From: Selaginella tamariscina
Lineage: Eukaryota > Streptophyta > Lycopodiopsida > Selaginellales > Selaginellaceae
Direction of reading: 5' to 3'
Assembly (NCBI GenBank): GCA_003024785.1
Contig: PUQB01000001.1
Location: 1,377,501 to 1,441,500, forward strand
Length of the DNA stretch: 64,000 nt
Every line of letters starts with the position of its first letter. Position 1 is the first letter of the stretch. The notes beneath the pieces are model-generated. The model saw only the letters and a list, made by a program, of their open reading frames with translations, made no database searches and was not told where the DNA came from. This document shows, piece by piece, positions 23,961 to 35,649 of the stretch. The position numbers and the translations under genes were made by a program.

Positions 23961-25200
23961 AGGATAAGATAATAAAACAGGTGTAACAAGTTATAAATCA
24001 AGAAGTTAAAGTTAGACTTGTACAATTGATTCAAGTTGCTCCTTATATAAAAAAATCAAATATTAAATGTATTAAACATAATTAAAAAGCCATTACCTTC
24101 AAATGAAGAGTATAAAGTTTGTAAAGTGGATAATGAAGTGAAGTATAAAGGTAATTATAATGATCAAGTTCTTTGTATCATAGTATATGTAAAAAGAAAT
24201 AAATTAAAAAGAGTGTTAATTGATGGAGACTCATGAGTAAATTTTACTGGAATGCAAAAGAATGGGTTTAAAACCTATACAACCTGGTCCATTTAATTTA
24301 AAAATGATTGATCAGAGAAGTGTTAAGCACGTCGGTATAGTGAAAGGAGTGACAATATATGTAAAAGGTTTTAAATATAAGGTGTCACTCATTATTTTAC
24401 AAATGGAAAGAAAAGATATTGTATATATTATGTTCTTAGGTAAACCTTAAATCAGTGATCTATAACCATATTAAGAGATATGAAACTCTATCTCTTATTT
24501 TAAAAGGAAATGATTGATTTAATGAATTAAATGATTAAAAAGAGGTAACAATTTTGAAAGTATATCTCGATGTGAAAATTTTAAACTTTTATGTAAGATT
24601 GAAAGGACATAAAATTATTTAGTATGACAAAGATAAGTTTAAACTACATGAAGAGTTTTATTAAAACAATCAATATGAGATTGATTCATATGAACAACAT
24701 GTGGAGTATACATATGTGTATATTACAAATTCTTTAAAGCAAGTGAATATAAACACAAAAAATGGGTTAAAGAGATAAAAAGAGAAAACTATTCAATAAT
24801 AGATGGTGAATTTAAAAAAACAAAATGGAGAAAATCAGGTATTAAAACTTTAAATATTAACTTTCAATTAAGAATTTAAGAAAGAGAAAAATAATTTTTA
24901 AAAAGTACAAATGAGATAATTCACATTATCATGAAGATCAACATATAAAAGAACGAGTAGAATAGTTGCTGTAACGACATAATAATAAATAAGAATGGAA
25001 TAGTAAGGATAAGAAGTTAAAAGCATAAGACATTTTATTGTATAAAGAATAAGAGGTAACTTTTAAAGAAAGATATGAAGTTTAAAAAAAAAAAAAAAAA
25101 AAATAGAAATTTCAAAAGTAAAATGATTATGTGGCAAGAAAAGAAAAATATAAAAAGGTAATTATGATAAGGGAAAAGAAGTTTTCATGTTTGTTCTCTT
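23960..25200 (+). mobile_element. Second gypsy-like remnant in opposite orientation
   Basis: Plus-strand homologue of part of the previous element. VLIDGDS near 24218 is a decayed protease active site (DSG class), and 24262-24450 encodes GLKPIQPGPFNLKMIDQRSV, the same protease segment as at 22215-21997. 24675-24780 (GAGTATACATATGTGTATAT) mirrors 21640-21720. The two remnants are head to head and form a large imperfect inverted repeat (about 21600-22500 against 24100-24900). Confidence 0.75.
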
Positions 25201-25244
25201 GTATTCATTTTAGAAAAATAAGTGCATATTATAAAATCCTTTGT

Positions 25245-25440
25245 GTATTTACAACGGATGTGTTTAATAATGCAGTAGCTAAATTTATTTGATTCCATAG
25301 ACTAGTTATTGTGCTACCATAACAAAATGATTTAATATATTGAAAAGTAAATGAATAAAAAATGTTTAACCCTTTTTAATTGTTGTGTGAAAATATTTAT
25401 TAAATAAAAAAATGTGGGTTTTTCCATTCAACAAGGTAAG
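25245..25440 (+). repeat. Diverged direct repeat, right copy
   Basis: Partner of 20140-20340; see there. It ends close to AAAATGTGGGTTTTTCCATTCAA. Confidence 0.6.
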
Positions 25441-25770
25441 ATAACTACTCTAGAGATCCATCCAATTAAAAATAAACAATTGAGTTAAGGATCCAATTAG
25501 AAATAAAATCATTATGTTAAAGATATAATTAAAGTTTAAAATATTAAAAATAAACTCACTAGGTTAGAAATAAATTCATTAAATTAAGAATAATAATTAG
25601 GCTAATAATCCATTAATTAATAAATTATTATTAAATAATTAAGCTCACCAGCGTACTCATGCAAGTAATAAATAATAAAAACAAATAAAATTATCTTTTG
25701 GAAATATACACTTATTCCTTGTAAATAGTTAAGTTCATCGTGGTAGTTAAATAATGAACGATTCACCAGA

Positions 25771-25834
25771 TTACTTCTGGCGCTTGTAAATCTTCGACAG
25801 GAAAGATTTAAGAACTTGCTGCACAGCGTAAAAG

Positions 25835-25898
<64 letters not shown>

Positions 25899-28802
25899 CT
25901 GGAGTTCAACACTCTCCACTTTGTCAATTTCAGCAATGAGTTCATTGTAGCTTGTCTCTTCGTAGTCCAGGAACAGTTTCTGCAATAATAATCATTTAAC
26001 ATAATTATAAATATAGTTAATTAAATATCACTAATGTAACCCCTTCTCTAACTTGACATGAATAACACACCAAGCCTAATTTACTTTCCTATAGCATTTT
26101 GAATACGCCTCCTTGTAAATAGACATGGTATAGCCACACACGCATACACACACACACACACGCCTGAAAAACAAATTTTACTATGTACCTCAAGGTTCAG
26201 CTCATTATAAAGTTGTTTTACTGCAGCCACACAGGCTTTGTCCTTCTTCCCATAGTTGCTCTTCAGCCTCTCCTTCTGCTCAGGGCTCGCTCGTGCTATG
26301 GCTTGCACAACGAGCCATGAACACTTTGTGTCCTCAATATCAGTACCAACCTGGAAAAAAAAACCATGTTACACACATAACAAGTCTGTGTGTGTGTGTG
26401 TGTTTGAGAGAGAGAGAGAGAATGTGTGTATATATGCAAGCGTACCTTTCCAATAACTTCAGGATCACCGTAACAATCCAGATAATCATCCTACGTAACA
26501 CCAGTAAAAAGCTAAAGCAAGTGTCTACTTGACAACTTAAATTATATTTATGTTGATTAATATTATAAACCTGTATCTGAAAGTATGTTCCCATCTGAAC
26601 AAGAATGCGCTTTGCGGATTCAAACTTGGATTCGTCTTCTTCCCCAGACATGTAAAGAGCACATGCCACCTGTAAAAAAGCATTATATCAGATGTATGTG
26701 TGTGTAGTATGTATATACATATATGTATAAATATATATACTAGTACTTACGGGAAGGTAAAAAGAATAGTAAGCTGTTTTATACGTCACAATTCTTAAAT
26801 GCCTGACGACAGAATGTGAAACATTAGTTAATAAATTTAATCGTTACTATATATTAAAAATAGTCAACACATCGTATTTACTTACGTCTCTATTACGTAT
26901 TTAGACAAATCAACCTCTCCCGTTGGCGTAGTAATAAGGTCCAGCATTTGGCCACAAGCAGTCTGATACTCAGTCTACAAACACAAGCGAGTTATCTATC
27001 TATCTATCTATCTATCTATATATAATGACTTAAGTATTATGTGGTTAAAATATAAATATATAAGTATAAAGACAGTACACGGATTATGTAGGAACTATAC
27101 CTCGTCGAAGAGCTCGCGGAGGTTAAAATAATAGGGCTTATCCTGGAAATGACGTCTCAAAATACGTGGTATATAATTCCTTAGAAGTATACCATCGTTT
27201 ACCGCAGTCAATCCGACCTGTTAATATATCCAGTTGAAACATACGCACACAAACGCGGCCGCACGCACGCACGCACACACACATTCAGTAATGAATAAAA
27301 TTATGATGTTCATACCTTGTCGTTCCTAAACCAGCATGGCTGATTCCTTCGAGTATGAGAATCATCCATTATGTCATCAAGGACCAAAAAATATGCTTGG
27401 AGCTAACAAAAGAGTCAAATACACATATCAATGCATATACATAAATAAATACATGCATACATAATACACAGAGATGCGTGGGTGTGTATAAAGTTGCAAT
27501 GCGTGTAGACAAACACATATACACTGATGCATACATTAACTTACAAGTTCAATGCACCATCCAAGGTAAAAAGCGTGCTTGATTTCATCTTCAGATAAGT
27601 CCTCCCCGGACTTCAACAATACCAAACTGTCCACAACTGAAAGTCCTCGGTTTAATTTACCTGCAACTCCAAGTTTGAGTGCATATGTACATATACATGC
27701 GTGTATACAAATGCATGCATACATACACACACATCTGTATTTTATACTTTAAATTTTACTTACACACTTAAGTTTACGTGGTTAAATCTATAAAGCTATT
27801 CTTTCTCTTTCTCTACAGTCCAGCTTTCCACTGTTCCTCAGTCAATATTGTTAAACAGACAGATACATATTGCATAAAAGTAGTCATCTTATAAACAAAC
27901 ACTAGCCAAATAAGAGCTTAAACTAAACTTCACAGTTTGAACTAAACTTGACTACCAGCACTGTTATACATTATACACCATACATAAAAATACACATACA
28001 TATACACACTTAAAACAATAATCCAAGCAAATTTCAAACTATATGCATGCACATACATACACATACATATATGGATACAGTATTGAAAATGAACTTCTCC
28101 TGCTACACCAGGACACACACGAGGTGTGTACATACACAATTACGTAAGTACTCTTCTTATAAAGAAACACCAACCAGTAAAGAGTTTGAACTATTTACTC
28201 TGCTTATGATTACCGAGTCAAGATGGGTATTACACATGTACAAGTACTTATAAAGATACGCACACGTTTAAAATTGATATTTAGACACATAAATCATGTT
28301 TGACCTTCCTATTTAACTTTACACACACACCCACACGTACACCACACAATGGATTGTATGTATGTATTCCATTATGTAGCACATATGTATAATGCATTCA
28401 AATATAGTCAGTTCAACATGTATAGTGCTCACCTCCGGGAACGTTGTAATCCAGCATCTGCAACAAAGGCCATTTATCAATTGCCATAATATACATACAT
28501 ATGGATACAACAGCACAATAAGCATCTACACTGTACCTTGGAAACCCATGCTCGGGATTCTGGGTATAAGAGAAGCTTTCACTATCGGCAATGAGCTCAT
28601 TCTTGAGATCCTTGTATGCATTCTTAAACCTGCTTAAAATCGTACAAATCTATACAATGAGATATCTCTCTCTCTCTCCTCTCACACACACACACACGCA
28701 CAAGCACGCACGCACAAATCTACACGAAGAAACAATAAAGAACCTTATCTAGAAGGATCCAGTCTTTGAATCGACCTTGGAGCCATTCATGAGAGCCTCC
28801 AT
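25771..28802 (-). CDS. FPS: Farnesyl diphosphate synthase
   Basis: Condenses IPP with DMAPP and then GPP to give FPP, the precursor of sterols and sesquiterpenes; normally cytosolic. About 12 reverse-strand exons keep frame. They include MLDYNVPGG, then [17 protein letters not shown] (exon near 27536-27660), the first Asp-rich motif in [15 protein letters not shown] (27318-27404), [17 protein letters not shown] (27102-27219) and [19 protein letters not shown] (about 26890-26976). The second Asp-rich motif is in [15 protein letters not shown] (26443-26492), then [15 protein letters not shown]. The last exon (25771-25815) ends [10 protein letters not shown], the usual plant C-terminus. The start at 28802 works if exon 1 (MEALMNGSK) joins [10 protein letters not shown] through an acceptor ending AAG near 28628; the commoner CAG acceptor 7 bases upstream would leave a TAG in frame. 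Length is near the usual 340-350 residues. Intact and probably functional. Confidence 0.93.
25830..25897. repeat. Compound (TA)n-(GA)n microsatellite in last FPPS intron
   Basis: On the sense (minus) strand the intron begins GTTCTCTCTCTC directly after the exon ending SVELQ and passes into TATATA. Confidence 0.9.
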
Positions 28803-29089
28803 CTCACAATCTTCAGATCGCACCCCCTGTTTCTCTCTCCCTGTGTTCTGCTTAGGGTTTATATTGGGGGACGATGAACAGTAGAACCCATGACTTTTAA
28901 AGATTAATTGGAATTGAACGTAAGACCTCTAGAGTTTGATCCGGAATCGAGCCCATCATCTGTTGACTGACTTAAGCCGTTGGATAAAAACCCTGACCTG
29001 CAGCCGTCAGATTTTAGGGCTTTGAGCTTCCGAAAAAAACCCTCAACCAGGAGGAAGAAGGAGCGGTCGGCGCGGCGCGAGGAGCAGCT
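28803..29089. promoter_or_regulatory. Bidirectional promoter between FPPS and eS24
   Basis: Only 287 bp separate the two start codons on opposite strands. A telo-box-like CTTAGGGTTTA lies near 28851, and AAAAACCCTGA and AAAACCCTCA lie near 28985 and 29036. Telo boxes (AAACCCTAA) are typical of plant ribosomal protein promoters. The interval must hold both 5' leaders. Confidence 0.6.
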
Positions 29090-29977
29090 ATGGCGGACAA
29101 AGGCTATACAATTCGCACTCGCAAATTCATGACGAACAGTCTCCTGCAGCGCAGGCAATTCGTAAGTCCCTCTCTCTCTCTCTGTGCCTATTTGCACACA
29201 GTTGATCGGATCTAATCACAGGTTCTGGATGTTCTCCATCCTGGGCGGCCGAATGTTTCGAAGGTAATTTGCATAAATTTGTGTAAAAGTTATTTTTGAA
29301 TCTCAAAATGTGTTATTTCCTGCAGGCTGAGCTAAGGGAGAAGCTATCAAAGCTCTATGAGGTCCGTGATCCGCAATCCGTCTTTGTGTTTGGGCTCAGA
29401 ACCAAGTTTGGTGGTGGGAAATCTTCGGGTTTCGGACTTATCTACGACAGTGTGGAATCTGCAAAGAAGTTTGAGCCCAAGTACCGCCTAGTCAGGGTAT
29501 GTATCACTAAGATGCTACATTCTGCATTCGTACATTATGGAGAGCTTGATTAGTTGTATACACTTATGTGAGTGTGTGTAGTCGTATACGCTTATGTAAG
29601 TGTGTGTAGTTGTATGCACGTATGTGTATATCTTAGGTAGCCTGTAAATATATATATATATATATATATATAAGATTATAGTTTGATTGCTTTGGCTTAT
29701 CTGCTATGGTTAATGTTTTCATTGTTGTTTTGTTTCTTCTGTTTCTTCAGAACGGTCTGGCAACTAGGGATCAGAAGTCTAGAAAGCAGCTGAAGGAGAG
29801 GAAGAACAGAGCAAAGAAGATCCGTGGAGTGAAGAAGGTTTGTGTCATACATATGTGTGCATATACACATGTAGTATACTGTACATATAATATTATGTGT
29901 GTGTGTGTATGTATTTATACTTGGTTTTATAGGTGAAAGCTTCGGGTGAAGCACCGAAGGGAGGGAAGAAGAAGTGA
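29090..29977 (+). CDS. RPS24: Small ribosomal subunit protein eS24
   Basis: Component of the cytosolic 40S subunit. Five exons join in frame: 29090-29161, 29222-29263, 29326-29496, 29751-29837 and 29933-29977, with GT-AG borders, giving 138 residues. Landmarks are [16 protein letters not shown] at the N-terminus, [43 protein letters not shown], and the basic [15 protein letters not shown]. Length and motifs are those of the eS24 family. The third intron has a (TA)n run and the fourth a (GT)n run. It is divergent from FPPS. No lesion seen. Confidence 0.95.
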
Positions 29978-30989
29978 GCAATTCTATTTATATCTCACTA
30001 TTTGGCTGTTTTTCTAATGAGTGAAATTTTAAAAGCTTTTTGTTGACAATAGATCTTTTAATCTTTAGTGGAGTTTCATAATGTGTATCATGTGATTTGT
30101 TCGTATTTCGGTTTTGATTATGAATTATTTATTAATAGTATTTGAAAGGGGAAGTATATTTAATTAAATAATTTAAATTCTTATATTCTATTTTAAAATA
30201 ATAATTATTAATAATAATGTATGTTAAGGATATACGGTCGATGATATAACATGATATTCTATGTACCAAATAAATAGAACATATATAATATAAAAATTAT
30301 TATATAAACAGGATATATAGATAAAATAATATGGTTAATATATTTGTTAACCATATATGGTTTATATTTATATTAATATGGTTAATATATTATAAGCTAT
30401 GGTTAATGTTTTCATTTTTGTTTTTGTTATATTTATAATGTTTATGCAGGAGATATAATTTAATATATTAGCATATTTTTATTTAATTTAATTAAACAGG
30501 ATTAATATAATTAAACAGGATATATATATATATATATAAATATGCTAATTTTTAAATGATTTAATTTATTAACCATAAAGTATTTATATTTTTAGAAGTT
30601 AAATCATGAAAAGGAGACATTACCTATATATATATATCTAGATACGTGAACTATCTATGACACTTCGTCGTTTTCCAATATTTCATGTCACTCTAGTATA
30701 TGCATTAGAAGCATATCCGTAGTATATCGGCATTTGTTTAGAATGCAGTAAATTTATATATATATATATATATATGCACTCACACTTTGACTTGTCCTAT
30801 ACAGATAATGTTTAGATCATAAGATTAGGAGTAACTTAACTATTGTATTATATCAAACTACAGAGAAAAGATATCATTTGATAGATGGAAAATACAATGT
30901 CAAACTAGCAAAACCGGCTGTTATATATCATTATTAATAAGAACTTGAGATCCGTAGTATATCTACAGGGGCAGAAAATGAAATTGTAC
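29978..30989. other. AT-rich 3' flank of eS24 and of the small basic gene
   Basis: No gene. TA runs at 30520-30540, 30625-30640 and 30755-30775. Several GGTTAATATATT-like repeats lie at 30330-30400. Two convergent transcripts would end here. Confidence 0.6.
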
Positions 30990-31298
30990 TCACTTCTTGG
31001 CAGAGCGCTTAGCATACTGCTCCTTGATCCACTTGAGACCGGACATGGTACCAGATTTAACCTTGAGCGCCCCCGTTTTGGCCTTCTCAGCGCCAACGGA
31101 AGCCACCACTTTGGCCTTCTCCGCCCCGGAAGTGGCAGCAACCTTGGCCTTGCTCATCCCCGCCTTCAAATCCTGCATCCTCTTCTTCTTACCCTGCTTC
31201 GGATCTGATGCGGGATGTAACGCACCACCCAATTCATCGTTGCTGTTGCGCGATCCCCACTGCTCCGACCAGCTCAATCCGCCATTCGATCTCGACAT
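30990..31298 (-). CDS. Small lysine- and alanine-rich protein, unknown function
   Basis: A single-exon frame of 102 residues starts MSRSNGGLSWSEQWGSRN, has a short acidic/neutral middle and then a basic tail. The tail contains near-repeats of the form AxxGAEKAKV (three times) and ends IKEQYAKRSAKK. No signal peptide or membrane segment is visible. The composition suggests a disordered or amphipathic-helix protein, somewhat LEA-like. I recall similar short plant proteins annotated only as hypothetical, but cannot name a family. GC content and a start placed opposite an F-box gene promoter support a real gene. The ORF is intact. Confidence 0.75.
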   Translation of the reverse strand: MSRSNGGLSWSEQWGSRNSNDELGGALHPASDPKQGKKKRMQDLKAGMSKAKVAATSGAEKAKVVASVGAEKAKTGALKVKSGTMSGLKWIKEQYAKRSAKK

Positions 31299-32016
31299 CG
31301 CTCCGGCTCCGATCCGGAAAGAACCCTAGAATGCCCCCAAGAACCCTAAAAGATGATCCCAACTTTGCCGCCGCCGATCCAATCCCATCGTTTTAAGATT
31401 CTTAAAATGTAACGGCTGAGATTTTGACACGTAGCAAAATAATTCGCGGCGATCTAGTAACATATCAACGGTTGAAGAAATGCCACGTCTACCGTTCTCA
31501 TTATAATTAAAATATCATGTATGGATAATAAAAATACCAGCATTTAATGAACGGTTGCCACGTCTAGAAGCCCAATTACTCCCGCCGCCGATCTAAGCAG
31601 GTTTATCACGTGGTATAGAAAAAAAACCAGCGGCAAGGATGCTGTCACGTGTCACTCTACCTGCGTAGTCTGGAACGTTCTTTAAGAAGCGGCAATGCAA
31701 AATCACGGCCTAGATCTCGCCACGTTTCGGAAGCTTTGAGAATATTCTTCGAAACGAGTTAGGGTTACGTTTAGGGTTCCGAACCGACTCTCAGGCGCGG
31801 TTCTCTCATTTTCTTGCTCGGATTCAATCGGTAGTCAGTTCAGATCCGGCTCTCATCCGGCACGCGGGACGGTATTCTGTAGATTAGTGTAGAACAAGGC
31901 GGATCCCTGTGTGTTTTTGTACAGGGAAGAAATCGCCACATTCTCCTTATTTTTGCCGCTGGAGAATCCTTAGAACAACGATTTGTAGGCTGTATATAGA
32001 TCGTAGAGCGGTGGCC
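31299..32016. promoter_or_regulatory. Bidirectional promoter with several ACGT elements
   Basis: Between divergent starts at 31298 and 32017. ACGT cores occur at about 31425 (GACACGTAGC), 31484 and 31560 (GCCACGTCTA), 31606 (ATCACGTGGT), 31646 (GTCACGTGTC) and 31718 (GCCACGTTTC). A telo-box-like GTTAGGGTTACGTTTAGGG is near 31759. G-box/ABRE-like sites are bound by bZIP/bHLH factors. The part after about 31780 is likely the F-box gene leader. Confidence 0.6.
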
Positions 32017-34006
32017 ATGGATTCTGTGCATAATCCAGATGTGGAATGCGAGAAAATGCAGCGGATGAAGAGCTGGGCGGAGAACTCCATCTGGGTCACG
32101 CTGGACTTCCCGAGATTTTGCCTGGAAACGCTGATTTCCAAGACGGATCGGGAGAATTCGTTAATGTTCTCGTGTCTGATGGAAAATGCAAGGAGGAAAC
32201 TGGAGGAGGCCATACCCGGGAGCTGTTGCAAGAAGCCATGTTGTAAAGATTACAAGAAAGAATGGGATTCTCTGGGATTTGAGGGTCTAGAAGAAATCCC
32301 ATCCGAGAGCTCTTCTTCGTCTTTCTTTGGGAATTGGGTTGTTGATGTGGAGCAGAAGCAGTCTTCGACAAGCCCTCATGAAGGATTGTTTTATGTTCTT
32401 CCGTTTTTGATGCTCAAAGATCTTCTTTCCATCGAGCAGGTACATATAATTAGATCCATATGCATACAAATGCATGAACAATCAGTATGCATATTTTTGT
32501 ATATGGATCTAGTTTATAGTATATTGTAGTATACGCATCATGAGTTATATACACACATACTATCGTATAGCACCCTTCACACATACTCCATATGTGTTTT
32601 TCTGCAATTTTTAGAAACTGTTTACTGAAGTCATATACACGCTTAATATTGCGTGTGTATATACAACACTTAATGGATATCCCATATGTTTATATGTATA
32701 CATTTATTATTCTACAACGGACTCTTATGTACGTGCACACGTATGTATATAAGTATCTGGTGTCACAGTATATATATTGTTTGTCGATTACACATCTCAT
32801 TGTGCATAAACATACAATATATAGAAGTTGTGTCAGCGAGCAGCTTCTAAGGACCTAAAATTACGATTTGTGGATCATTGATAACAATGTTATTATGGGC
32901 GTTTCCTTTCAAACCCATATATTTACAGTGCATATTGTTGCAATGTACGTGTATTTTGCTGTTCGTGAATTGATGATAGACACACGCAGCACCAGTTTTA
33001 GATTTTCATGTACCTGCTTGGGATATATATGTGTATAACTACGTATTTATACTTCTAAACCGTTTACTTACATATATATTTTCTGTATGCATGTAATTAG
33101 CTTCTTTGATTGATGACACGCTCGCGTATGTGTATGTGTAAGTGTGCTTGTATATGTTTTATGAATCTTCTTTCAGGTTTGCAAGTCGCTGAAAGATGCT
33201 GTTTGTGGGGATATGATACTTGGAAGCATATACGGATCGATCACTCGTTAAACACCAAGCTTACGGACGATGTTTTGCTTAAGCTAGCGGCCAGGACTGA
33301 AGGACGGCTTGAGACTCTTGTTCTCATAGACTGCCTTCGCATTTCTGATGAGGCTGTTGAGAAAGTGGTCGCTGCCAATCCTATGCTCTCTAGGGTGAGA
33401 ACTTATCTCTGATACATACATGTGTGTATGCATACTTTTGTGCGTCTAGTATCATTTACACGGGTTTCTCATGGTCTGGTTGCAGTAATGTTGGTGAACA
33501 ACCTGTAATTCTACATGATATACATGCATAATATTAGTGAATATGTAACTGTATAGGATGTCATCGCAGTACAAAGTTGTAATACATAACATGTTTAGTA
33601 TAAACTACACGGAATTAAGTAGACGTCCTTATGCTGGTGTGTTTGTAACAGATTTTTCTACCGGGATGCATACGGATAAGTGTTGATGCGGTGGTAAGGA
33701 TGGTTGAGCATGGGAAATCTAGGGGATTTCCTGGGATCAAGCAGGTGAAGATTCGTGGGGTTTCCGGGGTAACCAAGGAAAACCTCTCCCGTCTTCAATC
33801 GCTCCTCGGTGTGGACGAGGGGAAACAAAGACGTCGCAACACGAAACCACATTATTACATTTGTGGAGACGCCACAGCTGCTTTTGATGAGCGTGCTATA
33901 GACGTTGAGTCCTGCCCTAGGTACGAATATAAACACAATATAGGATATACTTAAGAGTGAGGTGAGCTTATAAGCCACTAGTTCTCTCAAATCCTAGAAT
34001 TGACAG

Positions 34007-34051
<45 letters not shown>

Positions 34052-34677
34052 TAACTGTTTTATTTTACTTTCTTAGGTGTGGACAACCTCGAGCCGTTTA
34101 TGACTGTACAAGGGAGAAATGCAAAACACGCGAGAATCCCCCTTGTAAAGGGTGTATTTTCTGCATTCCTCGCTGTGAGGTAACGTATGTTTTTCTCATA
34201 TATCTGTTAACATATGGTGCTATATCAATAATTACATACAATATGTTATCTCAATATAATGGTAATGTAGTTGCACACTCGTTCGTAACTATGTTTGCAT
34301 GTGTGTGTGTTTGTCTTTTTCAATCACTATTTTAGCTTAACTGTCGTTTGCCTGTATCCCAAATGCGCACTCTCTACCTCCACATACACAACATATTATG
34401 TAAGTTAACTACATGCACTAAACATGTTAATTATGTGTTTTATTAACAGGATTGTGGGATGTGTATTGATGATACGGACTACGAGGAGACTTTTTGTTTG
34501 CGTTTACTATGCTCAGAGTGTTGGCTACGTCTTCCAAAGTGTTTGGAGTGTAACCGGCCTGGGTGCGAGAGTAGCTCCGAGTATTTTATACGTAGACCCG
34601 ATGCAATGTTTGTGTGCCCGGATTGTCAAGGTGCTTACAACAAAACCGGTGCTGGCTTGGAGTTTTACGTCATTTGA
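32017..34677 (+). CDS. SKIP14-like F-box protein (one apparent frameshift)
   Basis: F-box proteins of this type bind SKP1 in SCF ubiquitin ligases. Exons: 32017-32439, 33177-33394, 33652-33920, 34077-34179 and 34450-34677. The N-terminus (WVTLDFPRFCLETLIS) leads to an F-box that spans intron 1 (FLMLKDLLSIEQ / VCKSLKDAV). Then come LRR-like segments (TLVLIDCLRISDEAVEKVV, GFPGIKQVKIRGVSGVT). The C-terminus is rich in Cys (CGQPRAVYDCT, CKGCIFCIPRC, LLCSECWLRLPKCLEC). The match to SKIP14 is by overall architecture. Near 33218 the frame of VCKSLKDAVCGD must shift by one base to reach DTWKHIRIDHSLN; one base appears missing in GATATGATACTTGG. All other exons join in phase, so this is either a sequencing indel or a young null allele. 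Confidence 0.8.
34010..34051 (+). repeat. Compound (GT)n-(GA)n microsatellite in SKIP14-like intron 3
   Basis: GT run followed by GA run, sense strand, inside the intron 33921-34076. Confidence 0.9.
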
Positions 34678-35550
34678 TTTTTTGGTAAGCATAATTACCT
34701 ATCTTTCCCCCACTAGGTATATATACATATAGGGTGGCATATATGTGTGAGTTAAGAGAGTGAATCTCTCTCTTAAAACTCGGTTTTTAAAATTTATTAT
34801 TTGCAGAGTGGCTATACTTTAACAATTATAAGAATGGCCCTGCATGCTACACTGAGCGGGATAAGTACATATGCATTGGGGATATTTGTGTTTCGGATGT
34901 ATGTTGTTTTATAGAATTTTCTTCAATGTTGCTTTCAAGGAGTGGGAAAAGCTTTCGACCTCCTTATACCCTGGTAAGGATTTACTGTGTGCGTGCGTGT
35001 TTCATTTACATATATATGATGTGTGCGTTCTCATGTGCCTCTGGTTTGTGTGTATATACATTTGTTTGTATACATAGTCATAAACACAGTTTATTTGTTA
35101 CAGGCTGACGTGGAATAAAGGGTCCATAAATTTAAGTTTTAAATTGTATTCAGTAAGTTTAAATTTTGAAAACACAAAAGTGATATATATTAGTTTAATA
35201 ATTTTTTGTGTACATAATCGTAGACAAAGTAATTATTTATCAAGATTAGTGTAACCATTGGTTTTTTAAAGAGGGACAAACCTTGTTTATATAGTGAGGT
35301 TTTCTTTATAATACATTTTTATACTACAGTATCCTTTCCTTTTTGAATTGGTTGACCAAATCTTTAACTTCATTTTGAAGCACGACGAGAGCCTATGGAT
35401 TACCCTTCCCAAGCCACGTGGTGACAACGTGAAATGTTATAGGTGTCTAGGTGTTGATAAATTGTTTGATGCCTTCAATTGGAATGAGAAAGATATGTGC
35501 CAACAAATATAATAGAATAATTTTTATTATGATTCCCTCCTTTATTTTGA
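34678..35550. other. 3' flank of the F-box gene, no gene seen
   Basis: Low-complexity AT-rich DNA with scattered short open frames. Around 35380-35470 a stretch reads KCYRCLGV in one frame, vaguely like a gag knuckle, but it is too short to call. Confidence 0.5.
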
Positions 35551-35553
35551 AGA

Positions 35554-35649
35554 TGGATTGTTGTTACTTATTGGATTATGTAATAAATCTTAGATGTAGT
35601 GGGATTGTTGTTACTTATTGGATTATGTGATAAATCTTAGATGCAGTGG
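35554..35649 (+). repeat. 47-bp tandem duplication
   Basis: GGATTGTTGTTACTTATTGG starts at 35554 and again at 35601. The two copies differ at only a few bases (GTAATAAATC against GTGATAAATC), so the duplication is fairly recent. Confidence 0.9.
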
